From Tubiluchus corallicola (taxonomy: Eukaryota; Priapulida; Priapulimorpha; Priapulimorphida; Tubiluchidae): a stretch of 64,000 nt of DNA. The notes beneath the pieces were generated by a model. That model ran no database searches, was not told the DNA's origin, and worked only from the letters and a program-made list of their open reading frames with translations. Numbering within the stretch: the first letter of the stretch is position 1; each line of letters begins with the position of its first letter. The stretch lies in NCBI GenBank assembly GCA_030141605.1, contig JAQGDQ010000008.1:827501-891500 (forward strand). Direction: 5' to 3'. A program made the position numbers and the translations under genes. Shown here piece after piece: positions 44,301-56,300 of the stretch.

Positions 44301-47300
44301 TCATTTCAAACAACATTAACATCAGTGATTCCAGAAGATGCCTGCCAGTTTTCATTCAACAATTTGGATGATTATTTATAAAGACCGTTCAACGATGCGA
44401 ATAAACTTGCTTTGTTATCATACAGATATATTTTGCTTGGATCAGTATGCAGTCATGTTTATCGAACGCGAAGATTTCTCATTTCTGCCATCTTCATGAG
44501 AGCAGGCTTGGCTACGTTATTAAATTTTGAATCACCGAGTCGCTCACTATAATCTAAAAATCTGGTCAATCATTGCCGATTGCTTGTAATGATTATTACT
44601 TCTAGGTTATTGCCACTTGTATGGCGATTCTGGTTTGTCTTGCGTAGTCGTCCAGGGAGGCATTAAATATGAATTAGTGGTAATTAGATGCTCAGTCCAT
44701 TATTTCCAGTTAATTAGAGCTTATGGTGAAGCTCGAATAATCTACATAAACAGTGTTAATTTTTGCCATGATCATGGGCAGTTTCATTGTAAACTTTTCT
44801 GTATACTTGTTAATTTCTTAATTGATGCATTTTTAGTTTGTTTGATTGTTATTTGTAAATACATTTTGTATGAGAATACTCATTTTTGTTGTGGTTTTAC
44901 TAGATCGCAGCCTCTTGGCGGCGGCTCATAAATGGGAGACGGTCCTCCTATGCAGGTATGGCAGGTATTGAGGACCAGGAACATGCAGCGGATATTCTTG
45001 CTTTGTGTGGTATGTACTCAGACTTTCCTAAAAGCGTGTAATAATATTAAATTTACTAACCAATAATATAGCCACCTTTAGAGATTAAACAAAGCATCAA
45101 GCTATACTCATAATCCAATTTTCAGTATATTATAGGCATATTGGGTACCAGATATGCAAATATGGGGTACCAAGTTTACCTAGTCCTTGTGTAAGTTATG
45201 ATCGGAAGTGCTTGCAGTGAAATGATCATTGCTGCTAATTCTGTGGCTACCATTTGAGTGCAGTTTCCTGGACCAGTTTACCATTATTACGATCCTTGTG
45301 AGTTAGTAGATGTCTTTCACTCAAAGAACCGAGTAGTCTTGCATTTAATGGAAATTCCTAAACTTGTCATGTATAAATGTTCACTAACATTACTGTCCGA
45401 TAATTCTTTTCTTCACTAAACAAAGCATGAAGCTTATAGTCATTTTACAATGTTAAATGTTATCTTACATTTCTGACAAAAACTTGAGGATCTACAGCTA
45501 TGTATTTTTAGTATTTTATTGTTATCGTCTTTTTCTGTAATTTAGTTTCTATTATATTTTTATCTAGCGGAATTGTATGACCAAGATGCAAGAAAGCTCC
45601 AACTTAAGTTGGTCAACTATGTAAGTTTTTCATTTACTTATAATGTGAATGTTTTTTATACAAACCGTCTCTAGCTTGATGCGTGATCAGTGGTACCAAA
45701 TGATATGATACTAGATAGAAAGGTGGAAATAGAGACTCAGATCCAGAGAAATAGAATTCTTGCAACTAATTTGCTAGCGATGGAATGTATCTATTAACAA
45801 CTTTTCTGATGAGGCTGTTGGTAACAGGGAAACAGTTTTCTGGTAGAAAATTCACAGATACATGTAAAAGGCCTTAGGGAAAAACTGGATTTATGCCAGC
45901 TGTTTTGCATCTAGGAATGTCCAGAATAAAACCTTGAGACCGATTGTTCCCAGTAAACTGTCTAATAAAAATATTATGTATAAAAATGAACATTGAGGTC
46001 TAAAAATGAAAATCAAACAATAATGATATTCTAAATAATAAATTTACAGATCATGTAGTACACAACGCCAAATGACAAATGACCAATGCCAAAAAAAATA
46101 AAAAGAAGCGATGTTACTCCAATACAATTTGTTCTCTGACTAATGCCTGTGCGTGGTAATGAGACAAACTTTTGCACCAATGCATGAACAATACTGTAAA
46201 CAAGAACTGACAAGACAAGCTCAAAACAATTCTAGGGACAAAAAAGAAAGTTAATGATTAAGCTCTGGTTGAAGTTTTTTATCAAAAGAGTTTCAAACAT
46301 GTGCAAATCAAAGTTACTGCTAGTAGATTCTAAAATTTTGAAGTATTAAGATGAGTCTGAACAGTGCTCATGGATTAATGAGTGTGGTGCTGATTTCAGC
46401 TGCCTACCAGTAGCCTTTGACCTACCCCTTTGCTCATATATACTAACTGTATATATGTGACTTGTTTGCGTTAAATTGTGCAATTCTAGCAGTTGATGCT
46501 CTAGAAAATTTATCATTTTGTAAGTTTCTGGGCTCCTGAGTCCAGATTGTGTGGTAACTCACAGAATAGTGGATCCCTACCGAGGTGTAAACAAATTGAT
46601 ATCTAATGGAATTCCCTTATCGTGCATATTTTATACTTTTCAGCTACAAAAGCACACCTCAGCTCAATGCGGCTTCCTGATGCTTGTAGCTGAAGACACC
46701 GGAACTCTTTTCTGTCAAGTTATCGGTGATAAAGTCATTGAAGAAGACATAAAATACCCTGTAAGTTTACCCTTGTTATCAGCATCAGCAGGTTTTGCTT
46801 ACCGTGCAATGACATCGATTACATTTTGCACAGTTGGGCATATATTTTATAAGATTAAATATTCCTGTGTTTTTATGTTTGGTTTTTATTGTTTCTGTGT
46901 GATGTTAGTGATTTATATTTAACAGTATTATTAAGTTGAAGGATCATTAAAAACTTTGAGCAGGATAACATATTCTTTAGTGGGGATCAGAAATCACATT
47001 GAAAATATTTTATTCTATATGGGATCATCCAGAAAAATCCCAGACCAACTCGTAGCCTTGTGCCATGCGTGCCAAACTGCATAAAAAATAAGAATAACAA
47101 ATTAAACTTTGTGCAAATTGCTTTTGCAGCCTTGCTAGTGTATAAATTGATTTTCTTCTTATAAAATATTTTATGATTGCAAGAATTTTGTAAGCAATGT
47201 AATAATTTCGTAATGCATGCAGTATAAAATGGACAGCTAATTTAGTAGTAACATTTCCTGGCATTATTTATCGTATGCTTGCTAGTAGCCGACATTTACA

Positions 47301-50300
47301 TGGTGTGAGCAAATATTGATTTGAAACTAGTCTGTGTGGAACGAGGAGACACACTGATTTTAAAAATGTGATTTTGCAAAGTATAACTTGTGTTAATGAA
47401 TATATTTCACACAATCTACATGTTTCTTGTACATGTTTTGGAAACTTTGCAAAAGATGATTGCTGATAATACACGCACTTGAGCAGCATGTGGATGAAAT
47501 TTGTTGGTGTGGTTGCACCATTGCAGCAGTGCATTGTGTGGGAAAGCAAAGCATGTTTCACAGCTTAACCATATTCAATTGTATATCTGTTAAATATAGA
47601 TTGGACAATGACCGGCTAACTGTATATATTTATTTACATCTACACAATGCTTTATCCTTTCTGTCTATTCCTTTGTTCATGTGAAATATCTTTTATATGA
47701 TCTAGATAATTTACTTTGAGTTAGAGATTTCTCAGTAGTTGCTTTGTGTTACGATAGCATCATAAAGCAACATTTGTATTGATCGGGCTTGTGTTTCTTT
47801 ATGTTGTAATTGTAGTGGAACGAATCTGTTTGCAGTGATTTTCATGTCTAGGGAAAGCGGTCTGTATCATCAACTTTCGTACTTTGATTCACGACGACAG
47901 TAGTCAATATGTGGGGTAGTGCATTTAGTCGCATCTGTGTGTGTGTTGTTGCTGTCAAATCAAAACAAATGTATCTATAATCACAAAACTTGGCATATGG
48001 ATAATTCTGGACAACGTCTGGAAATCCATTGCAGTTTACTTCAGAAAGTCAAAATTTAGGTCACAAGGGCAAAAAAATGTCAAATTAATACTAAATTTTT
48101 GCCTGCTGGGTGTTGTTTGTGGTTGTGGCTCTACACTTCTATTGAGTATGTTCTAGTATTTTTTGTATTTTTAGTGTTTTACGTCTAGCGTAAAACAGAA
48201 AGTATGTTAATGATGATTTCAAGTATTTTTATGAGAACATATTTGCAGTCGTACTCCAGTACTTTAACACTTGACTGTTATGACGGTGTTGCTTCAGTGC
48301 TAAAACAAACTGAGCTGCATGGCATGCTATTTAGAGGCCATTGCATGCGACACGGTTACGTGCGAAGCCCGCAGCTGCTTCTAGTACACTCTGCTCCTTA
48401 TTGTATTTCTGGAAGTGTATCAGTTATTGTACTGTGCTATTTTTCAGAGTCACTGTAACAGTTTCTCCTCTGTCCTTGACGACAAGAAGCCAATTTCTCT
48501 AGATGATATTTCTCAGGTAGTTTAATTTTTGTTAATTGTTTCCAAGTTTGGGTTTAAGTGCTGCAAATGTTTTTTGTGCTTATTCTTGAGATACTGGGAG
48601 TAGAATGTTGGGTGTCAGTCTTCTTGAAATATATCAAATGCACTGCTTATCAAACTTATCGAAAGAGAATGTATCGAAGATTGTAAAACCGATAAATTAG
48701 AGAACAGCTCATTGCATTATTGTAATTTACAAACTTTATAAATGAGTTAAATTTGTTTCGAAAATGCAAAAGTAAGTACGGTTAAACTAGAGGTTTTTTA
48801 AAATGAACAACAACGGTCGTATCATCCACTACTCTTAAGTTTTTTATTCATTTGCAAACATTTGAGAATTCATTTGAAATGACAAGCATTATTGTGAGTA
48901 ATAACTTGCTGCTTTTATTTGGTTTTGCAGCATTTAATTAATAGTATTGATTATCAAGAAGCAAACTGGAGATTTGCAATTTGAAAGTCCTTGTTCAGAG
49001 TTAGGCAAACTTTTTCCCCAGATGTCAATATGGAACACGCTGAGTTCTCAAATTCAAATAAATTTATTGGTATCTTTTTAAAGTTACAGTACAATTTAAA
49101 GTTATCATTACAAGTTTAAAGTTATCATTACAATTATGTGCTAGCAATTCTGGAATAATTTTGTAATGCTAGCAGGTCTGTTTCGGCAAAAAACAACTAA
49201 ATTTACTCAATAAAAATGTTATGTTCACTATAGTATAGCACTTGTTGTTAAGCTAAGACAATTTGAAATATACTTTAACATATTTTAATGACTTTGAAAC
49301 GTCATCCTGTGATGTTGTCATTTATTTCGTTCTAATCTTGTCACGTACTTTATTTTGTGCGAAAATTTTTAAATGTCTAGAACATAGTAGGTATAGCGTT
49401 CTAGAAAACATCCATCAGATGAACAAATGCAGATTTGGATTTAATTTGCTAAACTTGCTCATTTGCAGGAGTCTAGAAATGATATCAGCAGTTTGCTCGG
49501 ATTTGATGTTCACTCGATGCTGTGTGTGCCTGTCATTGAACCGGCCGAAGGGAGGGTCATCGCACTTGCTTGCGTTGTCAACAAAATAGGAGCTTCCCGG
49601 TAATTGTTGTTGATGCTGAGGAGCCTGTTCACGTGTTTGATGTGAATAAATTGGCACAATTGTTTAGTTTCTTTGTCAACGTAATTATTTCTAATGCTTA
49701 ATGGCAGAAAGCATTTGAAATAACACTGAACAGCAGTAGTAACTAAGGGCAGCTAGTTCTACTCTTTATCAGCTAATCTTGATAAGCATTGTTTTGATCG
49801 TTGCATTTTGTTTTCCTAACGTGTGGAAGGCACCAACATTTTTGCCTACACTGAAATGTGATGAATTGGTTGGGTAAATCAACATTTGTCACATATGTGA
49901 ACATTTTTCTCTGAAATACATAAAATGTTGAGTTATTGTTCTTAACATAAAAAAAAGTTTTATGATTTCGAATACATGCTTATAAGCCCATAAAAGATAA
50001 TCTCAGTTTGGACTGTGATTGGATTACAAACTAGTTACGATTTTAATGCAGTTAAACGTAATTAATATCGGCATTTATTTCATAAAATAAAACTTTGCTG
50101 AACAAGCTTTCAGCCGTTTAAAATAAATTTTTATAGGCTATCATGATAGTTTTGAATAAATCCAAACTGAACTATTAATAACTTGCACTGAATTGACATG
50201 AATAAAACATGAGTCATTCTCTCATGAACCTCTGTGGTGTAAGAATGTATCAACTAAAATTCAAGTCATCTTAGTGGACATTCTTTACAGGTTTACCGAA

Positions 50301-53300
50301 GACAATATAAAAGTTGTGCAAACTTGTTTCAAATATACAACTCCAGTATTGACCAGCACATTAGCCTTCCAGAAGGAACGGATGCTCAAAAATCAGACAC
50401 AGGTAGCTTAAATTAAATTAATTAACCCGGTCAGTGTCTCATTCTGTACAACATAAAAGCTTGTTTTCTCATATCTGTTATAATTTATTTACGCTTAACA
50501 TCTGAGAATTTTTTCTATTGTTTCAATGATGTCAATGAGTGTAACATAACACAGTATTGCAAAGAAAAATTGTGTTAATTTGATGAACGGGTTTGTGACA
50601 AATTTTTTCCTTTGCAATTTCAGACTTTGTTACACGTTGCGAAGAATTTATTCACGCATTTAGGTGAGTACAGCCTTAGTGCACCATGTGAAGAAAGCCT
50701 TTCCTTTCCCGTGTTTCATAGCGGACACATTGGGTTGCGCCTTCAGCATTCGCTTCACCATGACTCATCTAGCGGACTGGATTCGCTTACTCGGCGTCTG
50801 AGTATCATTCGCAAAAACACTCCTTTGATACACTCCACAACCGAAGATTTGAGCACAATTGAAGAGAGTGCTGAGAGTGCAAGGTCAAGCGTTGAATTCG
50901 ACGGAAAGTCATTCATCTGTGACTGTGAGGTTGAGCAAGAGATTAAAGATGTGCGACCAAAGAGCAAAAGCTTAGAAGAACGCAAACTGCCTCTGGTTGA
51001 GCAAGAGATTAAAGATGTGCGACCAAAGAGCAAAAGCTTAGAAGAACGCAAACTGCCTCTGGTTTCTGGTCCAGAATCATTACATCTCTTTTCAAAACCT
51101 CACGAACCAACAATGAAAGATTCAAAAGAAAAACAACCAGTGCTTCCCATTCAAACACTTTCAGAGCCAGAAACAAATGATTCAGAGATAAAACAGCCGT
51201 TGCTTAATTTTCCAAAACCATCTGAGCTAGAAATGAAAGAATCGGAAAAAAAAGAACCATTGCTTTCTCTTCCAGAAACTTCTGACCTGGAAACAAAAGA
51301 CTTGGGAAAAAAAGAACCACTGTTTTCCTTTACAAAACCTTCCAAGCCAGAAATGAAAGATTCAGAGACAAAAGAACAATTGCTTTTCTTTCCAGAACCA
51401 TCCAAGTCGGAAGTGAAAGAGTCAGAGACAAAAGAACCATTGTTTCCTATTTCAAAACCTTCCGAGTCAGAAACAGAGAACTCAGAATCAAAAAATCCCT
51501 TGTTTCCGGTTCAAGAAGCTTCTGAGCCGGAAATAAAAGACTCGGAGACAAGAATGAAGAATTTCTTTGACCTAGATGATGATCAGTCTAGTGGCGAAGA
51601 TGATTGGTGTTTAAGTGAACCGTCCATGGAAATGATTCCTGTGTTACCTCCAGTTAAGAAAACGGGTGGAGAAACAAAAAGGACTGCTACTGCCCGCTCA
51701 CCTGTAATTAGCAGCTACAGTTATACTCCTCGAATTGAAAATTTTGCTCCACCTCCTGCAAGGCCACCCGTCGAGTTCGACATAGAAGATACCATTGTGC
51801 CTGAAGTGCTGAACAAGCCCGTGCGGAAGAGGTTCAGGATATTGCCACATATTGATACTAATCCAGATCTTCCTCCGAAACTTCTCCATGAAGATGATGC
51901 TGATGCTGACCTGGCCATTCAGCAACGTGTTTTCATCAACTCGCAAATTACAAAACAAAACAAGGTAGCTACTAGAGTTACTGGAAGTCCAGAGGCAGGA
52001 ACGAGTAAACCACATGCAATCATTGGTCGAATTGAACCATATCACCCACTGCCCAGTCCAAAACGGAAAGCTCGTGCAGAAACCGTGGCCAAAAGTCCAT
52101 CAGATAATAATGCACCTAGTAAACCAAAAAGTGCTAAACATTTGATCGAGAAAGACAGTGCTGGGAGTTACGGAGTGGACAATGCTAGCGTCAACCGAAT
52201 TTTTGATCATGTCAGGTGGAAAGGAGAGATGTCCACTCTGACTGGAAGAATAAGTGCTGCCGAAAGAATAAAAGATGATCTTGAAAAATCACTCAAAGCT
52301 AGCAGCGACTCTGACTCTGAAAATACGCCAACTGAAAAAGAACCCATGACTGTCGTTTGCAAAAATGAAGCTGCAGAGTTAGCTGCTGGTACTGCTTCTT
52401 CCTGTAGGGATGCTCCCATTATTTCTAGTTTAACTAGTGATAACCTCCCACACAGTGACTCATTTTTACAATTTTGTAATGACACATTCAGTGATGACTC
52501 TTTCGAAACTGCTGTAAGTCAAATTACAGCTGATCATTCGCTAGAGAATGATGCGATAGAATCTAGTGTAGTCAATAAGATTGTTGTGAATGTTGCTGAA
52601 GATGAAGCTGTTGCTACAACTGCTGCAACTCAAATTACAGCTGATCATTCGCTAGAGAATGATGTGACAGAAACTAGTGTAGTCAATAAGATTGTTGTGA
52701 ATGTCGCTGAAGGCGAAGCTGCTGTATCTGGATCTTTTGAAACATTTTTTCCACCAGATGAGAAACACACAAAGTCTCTCGATGCTGCTGAAAGTTCGAG
52801 AATGCTATGCGTAAACCAAGGAATTAAACTTTCTCATGCTAGCATTGAAGAGCTTATAGTTACGCAGGTACCTACTAGACAGAGGATATTAAGCCGAGGA
52901 TTACTAAAAAGCACTGAATTTTCAACTGAGTTTCTTGAAAGGTTATCAAGAATACGCAGCTCTACTGAGACGTCGATGAAGAGATCCAGCTCTGGCTTTG
53001 TCATCCCTCCTTTGAAGTGTTGGCCTTTGCATGTTGTGTATCCCGGCATCATGTTCCGCAGCATTGAAAATAAATGTCAGCAATTCCAGTGCATTCCTGA
53101 ATGTTTTCCTGTTAACGGTATCTTCCTTTAGTCCTCTATTAATGTTTGAAATGATTGATCGTTTTTTGTGATTTCGTTATTGTCAAAGAGAAATCAGCAC
53201 AATTTTTTTCTTTTTGAAGTTAGCCTTTCTCATGTTTCTCTACTTTGGTAGACCATAACTTTTCGAAATCGGAAAATAAACCCAATGGTTAAAAACACTT

Positions 53301-56300
53301 AAGGAAACAAAGTAGGCTTTAAGATTGATGAATCAAATGATGTGAAATTTTAAGGTCTTGCAATTGGTTTACTGACTGTGCTCAGTGTTTTCTCTGAGGT
53401 AATAACTAGCAGTTGTTTTTACTAACAAATATGTTTAATTAAATATATTTCATTTAATATCTGTTGAGTTTGCGCAACTAACAAATTAATTGTTAAACAG
53501 TTTCTGTATTATTGTTATTTGTGTACTAATTTTCATTTTAAATAACCATAATAATTCATTGTTGGTCGTGCTTTTTCACCATTGCTTTTTAACTACATTC
53601 ATGTACTAATTGTTATAATAAACTATAATTCTGAAGATGTTAGAATTTTTCACTTTTATTTAATTGAAACAAGTATTTTTGTTGCTGTCATACAGCGGCT
53701 GAACTGTAAAGTGCTATACTTTTTGTATATTTGCTAACAGATTAAATTTTCAATTCATTTCATTCAGTTTCCCTCTCTAGTTAAGAAATGCTGATTTTTA
53801 AATTTCATGATTATTTTAACTTTTCGTTTGCCGTACTTTCTTGAAAGTTTCATGTTTTTTTGTTTTTTTAGAGGATGTGACTTTGCTATTGAAGGAGATA
53901 ATGCAGGAAGCTCGACATCTGACTCAAGCTGAAAGGTAGACCTGGTTGTTCTTGAAATACATGTACTTCATTCTGAGAGGTTGTTTTTAAAATATTTAGA
54001 ATGTTTATTTGACACCCGCCATACAGAATAACGAGTATAGGAATAGATAATGAAAGCAATACAATGGGGTTATAAATAGTTAAGTTATGTATGCACTAAG
54101 CAGCATTTGGAATGCATGCTTGTAAATATGGTTCTTACAGGTGCACTAAACTTGTAAAGAACATGCGATCTTTACACATGTACTTAACATATAATTAATG
54201 GCCATTCCTGACAGTTGTACTAAATATGTAAAGGACACAGACCTACAGGTGTACTAAACGTAAAAAAGTACAATTCTTACAGGTGTACTAACTGTGTAAA
54301 AGACATACAATTGGTATTTAATCTATGAAGAATATATAATTCTTACAGGTGTAAGAATACTTAACGTGTAAGGAACGTGTAGTTCTTACAGGTGCATTTA
54401 ACTTATAAGAAACATGCAATCTTTACAGGTGTATTTAACATGTAAAGAACATGCAATTGTTACAAGTATAACTATGCGAAATTCATACAAGTGTAGTTAG
54501 GCTGTTATTAATGTGAAACCGTAAGGTGATGTTCTCACTGTACTATCATGTGCAATTCTTGCAGGTGCTCACTGTTCCTGTTGGATAGAGACCAGAATGA
54601 ATTGGTGGCTAAAGTTTTTGATGGAGACATTGCCAGTCAAAGTCCATCCAGAACAGACGTGAGTGCTGAAGAAAAAATGTTTTCAAAAATTACTCCTGCT
54701 AAACAGAGAGAAATGCAAAGGAGGCAGGAAATGGAGAATGAGGTAATGTATAATGTATAAATGTCGTATTTTCGAGCTTGTTAATAAGTACTTAGAATAT
54801 ATAGTGAGTGCTCACCTAACGTCTCCCCCGTTTAGTGACATTTCGTTTTAACGATGCAACACGTCTCATTTTTTCACTTAAAAATGCATGTTTCGTCTTA
54901 ATGGCAATTTTCTTGACTTGTTCAATGCAATTTTTGAACGTAATTTGAAATGTTGAAACACTACATGCTGCGTTATTCGGTTCAAGAGTTTTTGTAGTAA
55001 CAAAAAACTATGTACAATATTTATGTTGTGCTAAATGCTAAAGACTGCATCTCTATTAAGCAGAGATCTACTTGGGACTCACAGTACCTGACAGCCTGCA
55101 ATTTTTTTAAACTAAGCCTGCCTACATCCTGTTGCTATAGCAACTAATATCAGTCTAGATGAAACTTTTCTAAGGCATAGTTAGCCCAACTCTTCTATAG
55201 TGAGGCTCAACTTTAACATAACCATGTTCACGTTAGGGATGTGCATTATTTGCACAAAAAAGGTGGATTCACAGTTGCGTGTGTTGTTGAGATACCACTT
55301 GAAAGGGAAGCAGCTAAGAGTTGATGAGAAAAATAAGTGGTTTCAAGGCAAGTGGAAAAAAAGTTAAGGAACAAGTGATGCAAACATCGTAGCAGCTTAA
55401 TAAACGCGCATCACTGCAGCGATTTAGCACAATGAAGCCCACCCAAGATTTTCCACATCGCTAGAAAAAGCATCACTTTTAATTCAGATTTTTTATTGTA
55501 ATCATTTTATCTGCTGTAGAAGCTAAGCTTTTGTAAGCTAGTGACAGCTATCTTGTTGGCGATCTTGAAACATGCTACTGTATTGGGTAATTTGATTGGG
55601 CCCCACATTCAAAATTGATCACCTTTGTGTGTTCTATGATTGTGCAATGCACCGTGCTACTGGGATCTTAACTGGGTGTAGAAGGAGCAGTGACACAGAA
55701 AATGAACTTTGACTGTTACAATGCTGACAGATTTTCCGTTTTCTGTGCTCACTTATTCGTAGTTTTGTAAATGTAGTTTTTTGCCCTTACTTAATAAAAT
55801 CTAATTTGGCTGCTCGAAATCTGTCTTAAAAGGTGCAGTTAGTAATGGCAGCTAAGGCTAAAGTAATGTTGTGTGATTGGACAGCACTTACGGTATATAC
55901 TATCATGAATGAATTTATGCAGAGATTGGAAACTATGGCCAGCTTATCATTACAATTTTTTTCATATTACCTGCCAACAGCATAATTATGTCCAAGTTTC
56001 AGCTAACCCCGTTATTTTTAGGGCTACTAGATTAAAACTTTCAGAGAGGGGTTACCATATGCTCAAGTGTTTAAATACAGAAAAAGACATTCATTTAGCT
56101 AAACAGCAGTTTGTATACCTGTAGATACATCTATCCTTTTTTGTTTTAAAAATGCTTGTTAGTGCTTTCTTTGAATGGCTCTAAAATAGTTTATCATCAT
56201 TTTGACAAGTAAATAAGGTATCCTATGATACCAACATATAAGTGCTTAAAAAATATCTCTGGAGTTGCACAATATTCCAAGCTACAGGTATGAATTTCAT

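Noticed and set aside
50755-52485. Minus-strand open frames opposite the long tail frame
   Set aside because: Shadows of the + strand frame; Ser-rich composition arises from the complementary codons.
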